A stretch of 56,000 bases of DNA from Geobacillus genomosp. 3 (GTDB taxonomy: Bacteria > Bacillota > Bacilli > Bacillales > Anoxybacillaceae): positions 96,001 through 152,000 of the forward strand of contig NC_022080.4 in assembly GCF_000445995.2 (NCBI RefSeq), given 5' to 3'. The translations under genes were made by a program, and so were the position numbers. A model generated the notes under the pieces. It saw only the letters and a list, made by a program, of their open reading frames with translations. It searched no databases and had not been told where the DNA came from. This document shows, one piece after another, positions 44,770 to 53,951 of the stretch; within the stretch, counting starts at the first letter, position 1; each line of letters opens with the position of its first letter.

Positions 44770-45159
44770 ATGGCACGTAGAACAAATACTCGCAAACGCC
44801 GGGTAAGAAAAAATATTGATACAGGCATCGCCCATATTCGTTCGACTTTCAACAACACGATCGTCACGATTACGGACGTTCATGGCAACGCCATTGCTTG
44901 GTCGAGCGCTGGCGCATTAGGGTTCAAAGGTTCGCGCAAATCGACGCCGTTTGCGGCGCAAATGGCAGCGGAAGCAGCAGCGAAAGCGTCGATGGAACAT
45001 GGCATGAAAACGGTCGAAGTGAACGTGAAAGGTCCTGGGGCTGGCCGTGAGGCAGCGATTCGGGCATTGCAGGCAGCCGGATTGGAAATTACGGCAATCA
45101 AAGACGTCACTCCAATCCCGCACAATGGATGCCGTCCGCCAAAACGTCGCCGCGTGTAA
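44770..45159 (+). CDS. rpsK: Ribosomal protein S11
   Basis: A 129-residue platform protein near the Shine-Dalgarno pairing site. It has [21 protein letters not shown] and the C-terminal [26 protein letters not shown] precedes ATG 44770. The 171-base gap to rpoA holds hairpins but no terminator. Confidence 0.98.
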   Translation: MARRTNTRKRRVRKNIDTGIAHIRSTFNNTIVTITDVHGNAIAWSSAGALGFKGSRKSTPFAAQMAAEAAAKASMEHGMKTVEVNVKGPGAGREAAIRALQAAGLEITAIKDVTPIPHNGCRPPKRRRV

Positions 45160-45180
45160 CGTCCCTGTATAGAATGTGAA

Positions 45181-45241
45181 CCATTGTCAATAATGGGATA
45201 TGATAAAGACCTTAACAGGGAAGCCGGCTTCGTCCGCCGGC
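45181..45241 (+). other. Hairpins in the rpsK-rpoA gap
   Basis: CCATT/AATGG (45181-45195, six-base loop) and GCCGGC/GCCGGC-type pairing around TTCGTCC (45223-45241) lie before rpoA. A weak promoter candidate (GTGAAC, 17 bases, TATGAT at 45199-45204) overlaps the first hairpin. Neither hairpin has a T-tract. The gap may uncouple rpoA output from the ribosomal genes. Confidence 0.45.
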
Positions 45242-45330
45242 AAGCGTAGATATAGATTCATGGGGGAATGTTATTAGGCGTGTACCGTTTGGTCGGGGTC
45301 TCGACGTTTTGAAGGAGGGTATAATAACCG

Positions 45331-46275
45331 ATGATTGAAATTGAAAAGCCGAAAATTGAAACGGTCGAACTGAGCGAAGATGCCAAATACGGCAAATTCG
45401 TGGTCGAACCGCTTGAGCGTGGATATGGTACAACCTTAGGGAACTCCTTACGTCGTATCCTATTGTCTTCACTCCCTGGTGCGGCTGTGACATCGGTGCA
45501 AATCGACGGTGTACTGCACGAATTTTCAACGATTGAGGGCGTCGTCGAGGATGTGACAGCCATCATTTTGAATGTTAAAAAGTTAGCATTGAAAATTTAC
45601 TCGGACGAAGAGAAAACGTTGGAAATCGATGTGCAGGGTGAGGGAGTTGTCACGGCTGCCGATATTACTCATGACAGCGATGTAGAAATTTTAAACCCGG
45701 ACCTTCATATTGCTACGCTGGCGGAAGGCGGTCGCCTGCGCATACGCATGACCGCGAGACGGGGGCGTGGGTATGTCCCGGCTGAAGCGAACAAGCGCGA
45801 AGATCAGCCAATCGGCGTGATTCCGATCGACTCCATTTATACGCCGGTCTCCCGAGTTTCCTATCAAGTCGAGAACACACGGGTCGGTCAGGTGACAGAC
45901 TATGACAAACTGACGATTGACGTGTGGACCGACGGAAGCATTGGGCCGAAAGAGGCCATTTCCCTTGGGGCGAAAATTTTAACCGAGCACTTAAACATTT
46001 TTGTCGGCCTGACGGATGAAGCGCAAAATGCCGAGATCATGGTAGAGAAAGAGGACGACCAAAAAGAAAAAGTGCTCGAAATGACGATCGAGGAACTCGA
46101 TCTTTCTGTCCGTTCCTACAACTGCTTGAAACGTGCCGGCATTAACACCGTTCAGGAGCTGACGCAAAAAACGGAAGAAGATATGATGAAAGTGCGCAAC
46201 CTCGGCCGCAAATCGCTGGAAGAAGTGAAGGCGAAATTGGCCGAGTTGGGGCTCAGCCTGCGTAAAGACGATTAA
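45331..46275 (+). CDS. rpoA: RNA polymerase alpha subunit
   Basis: The 314-residue alpha subunit dimerises to nucleate RNA polymerase assembly. The N-terminal domain shows [20 protein letters not shown]; the C-terminal domain, which binds UP elements and activators, shows [20 protein letters not shown] and [23 protein letters not shown] precedes ATG 45331. With rpoB and rpoC it completes the core enzyme subunits in this window. Confidence 0.99.
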   Translation: MIEIEKPKIETVELSEDAKYGKFVVEPLERGYGTTLGNSLRRILLSSLPGAAVTSVQIDGVLHEFSTIEGVVEDVTAIILNVKKLALKIYSDEEKTLEIDVQGEGVVTAADITHDSDVEILNPDLHIATLAEGGRLRIRMTARRGRGYVPAEANKREDQPIGVIPIDSIYTPVSRVSYQVENTRVGQVTDYDKLTIDVWTDGSIGPKEAISLGAKILTEHLNIFVGLTDEAQNAEIMVEKEDDQKEKVLEMTIEELDLSVRSYNCLKRAGINTVQELTQKTEEDMMKVRNLGRKSLEEVKAKLAELGLSLRKDD

Positions 46276-46387
46276 GCGCCAGCCTCCGCTGGCAAAGCGG
46301 AAACGCGCTTTAGCCATAGATTTCTTCGGTGTCAACCGATCATGACGGCAATGAGGAACACATTATTTTAAAAGGGAGGGACATTCG

Positions 46388-46750
46388 ATGTCGTACAGAA
46401 AATTAGGACGCACGACTTCTCAACGAAAAGCATTGCTTCGCGATTTAACGACAGACTTAATCATCAATGAACGCATCGAAACGACTGAGGCACGGGCAAA
46501 AGAATTGCGCTCGGTCATCGAAAAAATGATCACGCTCGGCAAACGCGGCGATTTGCATGCCCGCCGTCAAGCAGCGGCTTTTATTCGCAAGGAAGTCGCC
46601 AACAGTGAAACCGGTCAAGACGCGCTGCAAAAGCTGTTCAGCGATATTGCGCCGCGCTACCAAGATCGCCAAGGCGGCTATACGCGCATTATGAAACTTG
46701 GTCCTCGCCGCGGAGACGGGGCGCCGATGGTCATTATTGAACTTGTGTAA
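46388..46750 (+). CDS. rplQ: Ribosomal protein L17
   Basis: A 120-residue tunnel-exit protein beginning [31 protein letters not shown] precedes ATG 46388. It closes the S10-spc-alpha superoperon and is followed by a terminator. Confidence 0.98.
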   Translation: MSYRKLGRTTSQRKALLRDLTTDLIINERIETTEARAKELRSVIEKMITLGKRGDLHARRQAAAFIRKEVANSETGQDALQKLFSDIAPRYQDRQGGYTRIMKLGPRRGDGAPMVIIELV

Positions 46751-46765
46751 CGGTTTCATTTCAAC

Positions 46766-46810
46766 AAGGGCGAGACAGTTTCGTTTGAACTGGATCTATG
46801 CCCTTTTTTT
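46766..46810 (+). terminator. Terminator after rplQ
   Basis: AAGGGC (46766-46771) pairs with GCCCTT (46800-46805), with inner GTTTC/GAAC-type pairing, followed by a run of seven Ts that begins inside the 3' arm. It is the first clear terminator after tuf. Confidence 0.82.
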
Positions 46811-46868
46811 GTTTACTACCCGTTAGCAAGAGACAGTTGAGAACGTGACGAGGCAAGGAGAAACCATT

Positions 46869-47708
46869 ATGGCCGAACCGATCCTTTCGATCGAAGGAGT
46901 GTATTTCCGTTATCCGAACCAATCGGAGTATGCGGTGCAAAACGTTAGCTTCCAAGCCGAGCGCGGAGAGTGGTTGGCGATTGTCGGCCATAACGGATCC
47001 GGCAAGTCGACCATTGCCCGGCTGCTAATCGGCCTGCTTCAGCCGGAGCGGGGCGCCATTCGCCTGTTCGGGCGCCCCCTCGATGAAACGAATGTTTGGG
47101 AGGTACGCCGCCGCGTCGGTATGGTGTTTCAAAATCCGGATAACCAATTTGTAGGGACGACTGTCGCAGACGATATTGCTTTCGCCCTTGAGAACAACGG
47201 CATTCCGCGCGATGAAATGGTTGAGCGCATCCGTGAAGCCGTCCGCCAGGTGCATATGGAGCCGTTTCTTGAGCACGAGCCGCACCGGCTTTCCGGCGGG
47301 CAAAAGCAGCGCGTGGCCATCGCCGGCATTTTGGCGCTCCGCCCCGATATGATCATTTTGGATGAAGCGACATCGATGCTTGATCCGCGCGGGAGGGAGG
47401 AAGTACTCGATACGGTGCGCGGCCTGAACCGCCAACGACGCATCACAGTGGTATCGATCACGCATGATTTGGAAGAGGCGGCGAAAGCAGACCGCATTAT
47501 TGTCATGAACAAAGGAGAAGTCATGGCAGAAGGGACGCCGGAACACGTTTTCCGGCTTGGAAACAAGCTTGAGCGTATCGGGCTTGACTTGCCGTTTGCT
47601 GTAAAAATGGGTAGCCGCTTGCGAGAACAAGGCATCCCGCTTCGGACGGGATACTTCACGACGGAGGAGTTGGTCGAGGAGCTATGGACATTGTATTCGA
47701 AAAAGTAG
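46869..47708 (+). CDS. ecfA1: ECF transporter ATPase EcfA1
   Basis: One of the two ATPases of the group II energy-coupling-factor transporter, which powers uptake of vitamins and metals through exchangeable S components encoded elsewhere. The 279-residue protein has Walker A GHNGSGKS at 40-47, the Q-loop FQNPDNQF, the signature LSGGQKQR and Walker B MIILDEATSMLDP. ATG 46869 follows AAGGAGA; the longer frame begins in the spacer. It overlaps ecfA2 by 25 bases. Confidence 0.96.
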   Translation: MAEPILSIEGVYFRYPNQSEYAVQNVSFQAERGEWLAIVGHNGSGKSTIARLLIGLLQPERGAIRLFGRPLDETNVWEVRRRVGMVFQNPDNQFVGTTVADDIAFALENNGIPRDEMVERIREAVRQVHMEPFLEHEPHRLSGGQKQRVAIAGILALRPDMIILDEATSMLDPRGREEVLDTVRGLNRQRRITVVSITHDLEEAAKADRIIVMNKGEVMAEGTPEHVFRLGNKLERIGLDLPFAVKMGSRLREQGIPLRTGYFTTEELVEELWTLYSKK

Positions 47709-48556
47709 AGCATGTGTACAATGCCCGTTCGCCGTTCGCCCGCCGGGCGCTGTATGATGTGAATGTGGCGATTCGGGACGGGGAGTATGTCGCCATTGTT
47801 GGCCATACCGGCTCGGGCAAGTCGACACTCCTTCAGCATTTAAATGGCTTGCTGCAGCCGACAGGCGGCACGGTGAAAATCGGCCAAGAGACGATTACCA
47901 GCAGCAAACGGCCGAAGCAGCTCAAACCGTTGCGCAAAAAAGTCGGGATTGTGTTTCAGTTCCCGGAACATCAACTGTTTGAAGAAACGGTCGAGAAAGA
48001 TATTTGTTTTGGCCCGCTCAATTTCGGTGTGCCCGAGGAAGAAGCGAAACGAAAGGCAAAGGAACTCATCAAGCTCGTCGGACTGAACGAAGATGTGCTC
48101 GTCAAATCGCCGTTCGATTTAAGCGGCGGGCAAATGCGGCGCGTCGCCATTGCCGGCGTGCTGGCGCTGGAGCCGGAAGTGATCGTGCTTGATGAACCAA
48201 CTGCCGGACTCGACCCGCGCGGGCGCAAAGAGATTATGGAGATGTTTTATCGTCTTCATTGCGAAAAACAGCTAACCACCGTGTTGGTCACTCATAGTAT
48301 GGAAGATGCCGCCCAATACGCTGATCAAATCATCGTGATGCACGAAGGAACAGTATGGGGCCAAGGGACGCCGGAAGACATTTTTTACGATGCCGAGCGG
48401 CTTGATGCCATCGGGTTAAGTGTACCGGAAACAGTCAAATTGAAGCAGGAGCTAGAAAGACGGTTTGGCGTCACCATTTCATCGCCATGCCTGACGATCG
48501 AACAGACGGTGGACGCCATCCGGCAACTGTTCTCTAAGGTGAGCGTCCATGACTAA
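47684..48556 (+). CDS. ecfA2: ECF transporter ATPase EcfA2
   Basis: The partner ATPase, 290 residues, with Walker A GHTGSGKS at 40-47, the Q-loop FQFPEHQLFEETV, signature LSGGQMRR and Walker B VIVLDEPTAGLDP. It is distinct enough from EcfA1 to form the usual heterodimer. The overlaps with ecfA1 (25 bases) and ecfT (8 bases) favour balanced production of the three module proteins. Confidence 0.96.
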   Translation: MDIVFEKVEHVYNARSPFARRALYDVNVAIRDGEYVAIVGHTGSGKSTLLQHLNGLLQPTGGTVKIGQETITSSKRPKQLKPLRKKVGIVFQFPEHQLFEETVEKDICFGPLNFGVPEEEAKRKAKELIKLVGLNEDVLVKSPFDLSGGQMRRVAIAGVLALEPEVIVLDEPTAGLDPRGRKEIMEMFYRLHCEKQLTTVLVTHSMEDAAQYADQIIVMHEGTVWGQGTPEDIFYDAERLDAIGLSVPETVKLKQELERRFGVTISSPCLTIEQTVDAIRQLFSKVSVHD

Positions 48557-49346
48557 TCAGTTGATTATCGGGCAATACGTGCCCGGCCATTCGCTGATCC
48601 ACCGTTTAGACCCACGGGCGAAGCTGCTGATCGTATTTGCCTACGTCCTGATCGTCTTTTTGGCGAACAATGCGGTGACGTATGTGGTGTTATCGTTGTT
48701 TACGCTTGCTTTTGCAGCGCTGTCGCGCATCCCGCTTTCGTTCATTATGCGCGGCCTAAAGCCGATTTTATGGGTTGTGTTGTTTACGTTGTTATTGCAT
48801 GTATTGATGACGAAAGAAGGGGATGTCCTCTACCGGATTGGCGCGCTGTCCATTTATGAAGGCGGCATTCGGCAAGGAATCTTTATTTCCATACGGTTTT
48901 TGCTGCTTGTGCTCATGACAACGATGCTGACACTGACGACAACGCCGATTGAAGTGACTGATGGCGTCGAAAGCTTGCTTGGGCCGCTTAAAAAAATGCG
49001 TGTGCCCGTCCATGAACTCGCCTTAATGATGGCGATTTCGCTTCGCTTCATCCCGACACTTATGGAAGAGACAGAAAAAATTATGAAAGCGCAGGCAGCG
49101 CGCGGCGTTGATTTTTCCGGCGGCCGTTTTTCTGAACGGGTGAAAGCGATCGTTTCGCTGCTCGTACCGCTGTTTATTAGTTCGTTCAAACGGGCCGATG
49201 AGCTGGCGACGGCGATGGAAGCGCGCGGCTACCGCGGTGGAGAAGGGCGAACAAAATTCCGGCAGCTCGCCTGGAAGCCGTTGGACACGGCCTTTTTAGC
49301 CGCGACCGCGCTGTTGGCTGCATTGCTCTTTTTATTACGCTCGTAG
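48549..49346 (+). CDS. ecfT: ECF transporter membrane subunit EcfT
   Basis: The 265-residue transmembrane coupling protein. It has about five or six hydrophobic segments and the two cytoplasmic coupling motifs with Ala-Arg-Gly (AQAARGVDFSGG and AMEARGYRGG) that dock onto EcfA1 and EcfA2. No substrate-binding S component is encoded next to it, as expected of a shared group II module. truA follows after 12 bases. Confidence 0.96.
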   Translation: MTNQLIIGQYVPGHSLIHRLDPRAKLLIVFAYVLIVFLANNAVTYVVLSLFTLAFAALSRIPLSFIMRGLKPILWVVLFTLLLHVLMTKEGDVLYRIGALSIYEGGIRQGIFISIRFLLLVLMTTMLTLTTTPIEVTDGVESLLGPLKKMRVPVHELALMMAISLRFIPTLMEETEKIMKAQAARGVDFSGGRFSERVKAIVSLLVPLFISSFKRADELATAMEARGYRGGEGRTKFRQLAWKPLDTAFLAATALLAALLFLLRS

Positions 49347-49358
49347 CGGAGGACCGCC

Positions 49359-50120
49359 ATGACACGACGGATGAAATGCGTAGTAGCGTATGATGGCACG
49401 CAGTTTTCCGGCTATCAAGTTCAGCCGGGAAAACGGACGGTGCAAGGCGAGTTTGAGGGAGTGCTTAAACGGATGCATAAAGGGAATGACGTGCGCATCG
49501 CGGCTTCCGGGAGGACGGACGCCGGCGTTCACGCCTACGGGCAAGTCATTCATTTCGATACGCCGCTTTCTCTTTCTCCTGAGCAGTGGAAAAAGGCGTT
49601 AAACGCCCAGCTTCCGGATGATATCGCCGTCCGTTCGGTAGACGAGACAGACAGCACGTTTCACGCCCGTTTTTCCGCCAAAGCGAAAGAGTACCGCTAT
49701 AACGTCTGGACCGCCGCCGAGCGCGACGTGTTCCGCCGCCATTATTGCGCATGGTATCCGTACCCGCTCCATGTAGAGGCCATGAACGAGGCGGTCGGCT
49801 TGTTCAAAGGGACACACGATTTTACGAGCTTTTGTTCGGCCAAAACGGTAATCGAAGACCGCGTGCGTACCATTTACCAAGCCGAAATTGAAGCAGATGG
49901 CCCGATGCTTCAGTTTCGTTTTGTCGGCAACGGCTTTTTGTACAATATGGTGCGCATCATCGTCGGCACGGTACTTGAAATCGGGCAAGGAAAACGGCCT
50001 CCGGCTGACATCGAGGCATTGCTTGCAGCGAAAGACCGGCGGCTTGCCGGCCCAACCGCACCGGCCGAAGGGCTGTATTTATGGCGTGTGTACTATGACC
50101 ATGAAAATTTTCCGTTATGA
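49359..50120 (+). CDS. truA: tRNA pseudouridine synthase A
   Basis: TruA makes pseudouridine at positions 38-40 of tRNA anticodon stems. The 253-residue enzyme has the catalytic aspartate D54 in [13 protein letters not shown], and the C-terminal [19 protein letters not shown]. It lies just after ecfT and before rplM, the standard Bacillus order. Confidence 0.97.
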   Translation: MTRRMKCVVAYDGTQFSGYQVQPGKRTVQGEFEGVLKRMHKGNDVRIAASGRTDAGVHAYGQVIHFDTPLSLSPEQWKKALNAQLPDDIAVRSVDETDSTFHARFSAKAKEYRYNVWTAAERDVFRRHYCAWYPYPLHVEAMNEAVGLFKGTHDFTSFCSAKTVIEDRVRTIYQAEIEADGPMLQFRFVGNGFLYNMVRIIVGTVLEIGQGKRPPADIEALLAAKDRRLAGPTAPAEGLYLWRVYYDHENFPL

Positions 50121-50322
50121 GCTGAGGGATGCCGAAATTAGCCAAAAGCTCCTTATCTCGAGAGGATGGGCGCTGCCTGTCGTTCCCAATGGGAAGGAAG
50201 CCGAATGTCCTCGTGAGATGGGGAAACCTTATTTGGCGCGCACTGCCCCCGAAGGAGAAACGGGCCCCTTCCACTTGGATAAGTGGGGGTTCCATGACAA
50301 CGAATCCTCGTGTAACATTTTC
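50121..50322 (+). other. truA-rplM spacer upstream of the promoter
   Basis: Some 200 bases without a gene. It holds a CCACTT/AAGTGG hairpin with a GGAT loop (50271-50286), extendable by flanking CCCC/GGGG, and CCCG/CGGG nearby, but no T-tract terminator. A second reading frame crosses from truA through here into the rplM leader; it shows no family resemblance and I regard it as a chance frame. Confidence 0.5.
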
Positions 50323-50351
50323 TTGACATTGGCGCGTCGTCAAGCTATCAT
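50323..50351 (+). promoter_or_regulatory. Promoter for rplM-rpsI
   Basis: A perfect TTGACA at 50323-50328 and TATCAT at 50346-50351 with a 17-base spacer, about 100 bases before rplM. Confidence 0.88.
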
Positions 50352-50357
50352 ATCATA

Positions 50358-50436
50358 TGGCATGTATTTTCCACGATTAGCCCCGGACAGCAATCGTGTT
50401 GAAATAAACAACCAACTTACTCGTTCATTTTTTGTT
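50358..50436 (+). promoter_or_regulatory. Probable L13 leader RNA
   Basis: The rplM leader contains a hairpin CACGATT/AATCGTG (50372-50398) with a 13-base loop. L13 leaders are known upstream of rplM in Bacillaceae and are thought to bind L13 for feedback; position and size fit, but I could not match a consensus from memory. Confidence 0.55.
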
Positions 50437-50451
50437 TAGGAGGGAACTACA

Positions 50452-50889
50452 TTGCGTACGACTTACATGGCGAAACCGAATGAAGTAGAGCGTAAATGGT
50501 ACGTTGTCGACGCAGCTGGCAAAACGTTGGGACGTTTAGCTAGCGAAGTAGCGGCGCTGTTGCGCGGCAAACATAAACCGACGTTCACTCCGCATGTCGA
50601 CTGCGGGGATCATGTGATCGTCATCAATGCTGATAAGGTTGAACTGACTGGGAAAAAACTAACGAAAAAGCTGTATTATCGCCATAGCCTGCACCCGGGC
50701 GGTTTGAAAGTCAGAACAGCGCTCGAAATGCGCACGAACTATCCGGAACAAATGATTGAACGGGCAGTGCGCGGCATGCTTCCAAAAGGCAGCCTTGGCC
50801 GCCAAATGTTCAAAAAACTGCACGTTTATCGCGGAAGCGAACATCCGCATCAAGCGCAAAAACCGGAAGCATACGAACTTCGTGGATAA
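50452..50889 (+). CDS. rplM: Ribosomal protein L13
   Basis: A 145-residue early-assembly 50S protein. The start is TTG 50452 ([20 protein letters not shown]), matching B. subtilis; an ATG five codons later would shorten the conserved N-terminus. TAGGAGGGA lies 7 bases upstream. It has the signature [20 protein letters not shown]. rpsI follows after 22 bases. Confidence 0.97.
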   Translation: MRTTYMAKPNEVERKWYVVDAAGKTLGRLASEVAALLRGKHKPTFTPHVDCGDHVIVINADKVELTGKKLTKKLYYRHSLHPGGLKVRTALEMRTNYPEQMIERAVRGMLPKGSLGRQMFKKLHVYRGSEHPHQAQKPEAYELRG

Positions 50890-50911
50890 TTGACAAGGGA
50901 GGGTATTTATT

Positions 50912-51304
50912 TTGGCACAAGTACAATATTACGGTACAGGTCGTCGCAAAAGCTCGGTGGCTCGCGTCCGCCTCGTCCCGGGCGATGGACGCATCATCGT
51001 CAATAAACAAGACATTCGTGAATACATTCCGTCGGAAGCGCTCATTGAAATGGTCAAACAGCCGCTCGTCTTAACGGAAACGCTCGGCAGTTATGACGTT
51101 TTAGTGAACGTCCAAGGCGGCGGATTTGCCGGCCAAGCGGGTGCCATTCGCCACGGTATTGCCCGCGCGCTGCTTGAAGTGGATCCGGAATTCCGTGCGG
51201 TATTGAAGCGCGCTGGCCTGCTGACGCGTGATGCCCGTGTGAAAGAGCGGAAAAAATACGGGCTCAAAGGCGCTCGCCGCGCTCCGCAGTTCTCGAAACG
51301 CTAA
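50912..51304 (+). CDS. rpsI: Ribosomal protein S9
   Basis: A 130-residue 30S head protein whose C-terminal tail ([11 protein letters not shown]) reaches the P-site tRNA anticodon. The start is TTG 50912 ([19 protein letters not shown]) after AAGGGAGGG. The pair rplM-rpsI ends at a strong terminator. Confidence 0.98.
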   Translation: MAQVQYYGTGRRKSSVARVRLVPGDGRIIVNKQDIREYIPSEALIEMVKQPLVLTETLGSYDVLVNVQGGGFAGQAGAIRHGIARALLEVDPEFRAVLKRAGLLTRDARVKERKKYGLKGARRAPQFSKR

Positions 51305-51323
51305 CCTATATGTGCCTATTTCG

Positions 51324-51349
51324 ACCCAGCCAATTTGGCTGGGTTTTTT
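51324..51349 (+). terminator. Terminator after rpsI
   Basis: ACCCAGCCAA pairs perfectly with TTGGCTGGGT (tight turn at the centre) and runs into six Ts. It is the cleanest terminator in the window. Confidence 0.95.
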
Positions 51350-51427
51350 GCTTATTTCTGCCTTTGCCCAACGCGCATGTTTGTGTTTGATCGTTAAACA
51401 CTACATCGTAAAGGAGCGTGAAACACG

Positions 51428-51868
51428 ATGGCAGTCATTACTTCATTAGCGGAAAAAAGGCAGGAAAAGCAGCTTCGCTATGAGCGGAAAATGTTGCGGG
51501 AATTGTCGCTCGAGAAACTGCGGGCCAAAGTGTTGGAACATTTTGTCCCTTTCTACCATACGTATCGGATTTTCCCGTCTGTTGTCGAGGAAGGCTGTAT
51601 TGACCTGGCTATTGAAGCGTACTTGCTCGGTGCCCATTACAGCCGGTTCGGCTATTATGGGGAACCGGCCGACAGCGTGCGTCGACGTTGCGTTCAAGAG
51701 GAGAAATATTTGGTTGACACGCTGTTTGACTTTCTCTGCTTTTGGGGCAATATTGACGACGATTTACTCAGCCAGTCGCTCTATTATGCCTGTGAGCAAT
51801 ATATCGGCGGTTGGTGGACCGAAGGATTTGAACGGGGAAAAAAACGGCGCCGTCTAAAACTTCACTAA
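51428..51868 (+). CDS. ybaK: YbaK, DUF2521 family protein of unknown function
   Basis: A 146-residue soluble protein with no known function, the length and position of B. subtilis YbaK. The N-terminal third is basic and helical (SLAEKRQEKQLRYERKMLRE); the rest is rich in aromatic residues and acidic stretches (FGYYGEPADSVRRR, FWGNIDDDLLSQSLYYA). No membrane segment or catalytic motif stands out. AAAGGAGCG precedes ATG 51428. Its conservation beside cwlD suggests a Bacillaceae-specific role, possibly in sporulation. Confidence 0.88.
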   Translation: MAVITSLAEKRQEKQLRYERKMLRELSLEKLRAKVLEHFVPFYHTYRIFPSVVEEGCIDLAIEAYLLGAHYSRFGYYGEPADSVRRRCVQEEKYLVDTLFDFLCFWGNIDDDLLSQSLYYACEQYIGGWWTEGFERGKKRRRLKLH

Positions 51869-51934
51869 ATGAGTTCTATTCCCGCACCTTGTCCCATATA
51901 AGATAGAGAAGGGAAACGCGCGGGGGGAGAAACG

Positions 51935-52651
51935 ATGAAAAAAAAGTGGAAGTGGCTTGTCGCCTTTGTTGCGACTGCCATGGCGGGGGTTTTGTTATTC
52001 CCATCTTTATTTTCCGATCTCACATCGACAAAACCGTGGAACCTTCCACTGTCCGGGAGAATTATCGTACTAGACCCCGGCCATGGCGGGCCGGACGGCG
52101 GCGCTGTCGGCGGCGAGGTGCTGGAAAAGGAGATCGCTCTCAACGTGGCGAAAAAGCTGCGCGACTACCTGCAGCAGCAAGGAGCGCTCGTCCTGATGAC
52201 ACGGGAGACGGACCGCGATTTGGCAAGTCCGTCAACACGCGGCTACAGCCGACGGAAAACAGAGGACTTGCATGAACGAACAGCATTCATTAATGAGTCC
52301 AATGCCGATCTATTCATCAGCATTCATTTAAATGCCATTCCATCCCCACGCTGGCGGGGAGCGCAGACGTTTTACTACGGTTCGTTCATTGAAAATGAAC
52401 GGTTGGCGAAATTTATCCAAGCCGAGCTGCGGCGCAACTTGGAAAACACCCATCGGGTGGCGAAAATGATCGATACGGTCTATTTGCTGAAATACGCGAA
52501 AAAGCCCGGTGCGCTTGTTGAGGTCGGGTTTTTATCGAACCCAGACGAGCGGGAATTGCTCGCCTCTGACCATTACCAGACGCAACTCGCTGCTTCAATT
52601 TACAAAGGAGTGTTGCGTTACTTTTCCAACGAACACACGCCTCGCGAATAG
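51935..52651 (+). CDS. cwlD: CwlD, germination-specific N-acetylmuramoyl-L-alanine amidase
   Basis: CwlD removes peptide side chains from muramic acid in the forespore so that PdaA can form muramic delta-lactam, the spore-cortex mark recognised by germination enzymes. The 238-residue Amidase_3 protein has an N-terminal signal/anchor (residues about 5-27), zinc ligands H50 and E64 in VLDPGHGGPDGG...EVLEKE, the FISIHLNA histidine and the catalytic glutamate in ALVEVGFLSN. A CATATAAGAT at 51895 resembles a sporulation -10 box. A terminator overlaps the stop. Confidence 0.95.
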   Translation: MKKKWKWLVAFVATAMAGVLLFPSLFSDLTSTKPWNLPLSGRIIVLDPGHGGPDGGAVGGEVLEKEIALNVAKKLRDYLQQQGALVLMTRETDRDLASPSTRGYSRRKTEDLHERTAFINESNADLFISIHLNAIPSPRWRGAQTFYYGSFIENERLAKFIQAELRRNLENTHRVAKMIDTVYLLKYAKKPGALVEVGFLSNPDERELLASDHYQTQLAASIYKGVLRYFSNEHTPRE

Positions 52652-52663
52652 CGGGGTTTTTTT
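52640..52663 (+). terminator. Terminator overlapping the cwlD stop
   Basis: CCTCGC (52640-52645) pairs with GCGGGG (52651-52656, one G-T pair) around a five-base loop that contains part of the stop codon; seven Ts follow. The stop and terminator share bases, a compact arrangement. Confidence 0.82.
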
Positions 52664-52776
52664 GTGGGGGGCGGCGGCAGCGGTAACGAAACATGGTTCG
52701 CCAAAGGGAAACGGGAATCTCCACTGCCGTTGAGTAAATGGGGGAAAGCCGAAGATGGCGGTTTCCCAGCAGTTTA

Positions 52777-52785
52777 TGGTATAGT
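52777..52785 (+). promoter_or_regulatory. Extended -10 promoter for salA
   Basis: TGGTATAGT is an extended -10 element 46 bases before the salA ATG. No good -35 is visible. Confidence 0.5.
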
Positions 52786-52831
52786 AAATATATAGAAACA
52801 GTCATTGATTTGAAAAAGGTTGGTGAATACG

Positions 52832-53848
52832 ATGCTGACGGAAAACGAAGTGCGAGCCATTCTTGAAAAGATGGAAGATCCATTTTTAAACAAAACGTTT
52901 AAGGAAACGAACGCCATTCAAGAAATTAAAATCAAGGAAGAAAAAAATCATGTCAGCGTAAAAATCGCGCTCGCCAAAACCGGCACGCCTGACCAGCTCC
53001 GCGTACAAACGGCGATCGTCCAGCAACTGAAAGAGGCAGGCGCCGCCTCTGTCGGACTGCGGTTTGCCGAACTGCCGCGGGAAGTCGTTGAGGAATATAG
53101 CGAGAACAAACAAGGAACGACGTATATCGCCATTGCCAGCGGCAAGGGAGGGGTCGGGAAATCGACCGTCTCTGTCAATTTGGCGGTCGCGCTCGCCCGG
53201 CTCGGTAAAAAAGTCGGGTTAATCGACGCCGATATTTACGGATTTAGCGTACCGGACATGATGGGAATCACCGAGCGCCCGACAGTAAGGGGCGATAAGA
53301 TCATACCGGTTGAACGGTTTGGGGTAAAAGTCATTTCGATGGCCTTTTTCGTCGAGGACAATGCCCCGGTTATTTGGCGCGGCCCGATGCTTGGAAAAAT
53401 GCTCAACAACTTTTTTAAAGAAGTCGAATGGGGCGATTTAGACTACCTGTTGCTTGACTTGCCTCCAGGCACCGGCGACGTCGCGTTGGACGTACATACG
53501 ATGCTGCCGTCGTGCAAAGAAATTATTGTTACAACCCCACACCCAACTGCCGCGTTTGTCGCTGCCCGCGCTGGAGCCATGGCGCTGCGTACCGAGCATG
53601 AGATTATCGGTGTAATCGAAAATATGTCATATTATGAAAGCCGGAAAACAGGCGAGAGGGAATATGTCTTTGGCAAGGGCGGTGGAGAAAAGCTGGCAAA
53701 AGAACTGCAAACAGAGCTGTTAGGACAGCTACCGCTTCAGCAACCGGATTGGAATGACGACGATTTTGCCCCGTCCGTTTATGCCGAGGATCACCCGATT
53801 GGGAGCATTTATATGGATATCGCCCGCAAAATAGCCGCTAAATATTGA
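52832..53848 (+). CDS. salA: SalA/Mrp, P-loop ATPase (ApbC-NBP35 family)
   Basis: The 338-residue protein has an N-terminal MIP18/DUF59-like domain (1-90) and a Mrp/NBP35 ATPase domain with the deviant Walker A ASGKGGVGKST near 100-110, IDADIYGFSVPDMMG, and DLPPGTGDVALDVH. Relatives carry iron-sulfur clusters; in B. subtilis SalA affects scoC/aprE expression. I do not see the CxxC cluster motif, as in B. subtilis SalA. ATG 52832 is preferred over TTG/GTG 9-12 bases upstream. It converges with gerD. Confidence 0.94.
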   Translation: MLTENEVRAILEKMEDPFLNKTFKETNAIQEIKIKEEKNHVSVKIALAKTGTPDQLRVQTAIVQQLKEAGAASVGLRFAELPREVVEEYSENKQGTTYIAIASGKGGVGKSTVSVNLAVALARLGKKVGLIDADIYGFSVPDMMGITERPTVRGDKIIPVERFGVKVISMAFFVEDNAPVIWRGPMLGKMLNNFFKEVEWGDLDYLLLDLPPGTGDVALDVHTMLPSCKEIIVTTPHPTAAFVAARAGAMALRTEHEIIGVIENMSYYESRKTGEREYVFGKGGGEKLAKELQTELLGQLPLQQPDWNDDDFAPSVYAEDHPIGSIYMDIARKIAAKY

Positions 53849-53864
53849 TCGTCCGAATGAAAAA

Positions 53865-53942
53865 GGTGTCCGATGGCGCTGAACTGCACCGAGTGATTCG
53901 TTCCTAATGAACACTTGCGGTTTAGTTCAGCATACGGACACC
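53865..53942. terminator. Long inverted repeat, bidirectional terminator between salA and gerD
   Basis: Two arms of about 31 bases, 53865-53895 and 53912-53942, are near-perfect inverted copies (GGTGTCCG...GCTGAACT...GTG versus CAC...AGTTCAG...CGGACACC) around a 16-base loop. An A-run precedes and TTTT follows, so the hairpin can end both the plus-strand salA and the minus-strand gerD transcripts. The stem is unusually long for a terminator. Confidence 0.85.
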
Positions 53943-53951
53943 GTTTTCGCT

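Noticed and set aside
49888..50439. A 183-codon plus-strand frame running through the end of truA and the rplM leader
   Set aside because: It overlaps truA in another frame, crosses the rplM promoter and leader, and resembles no known protein; the truA frame is the real one.
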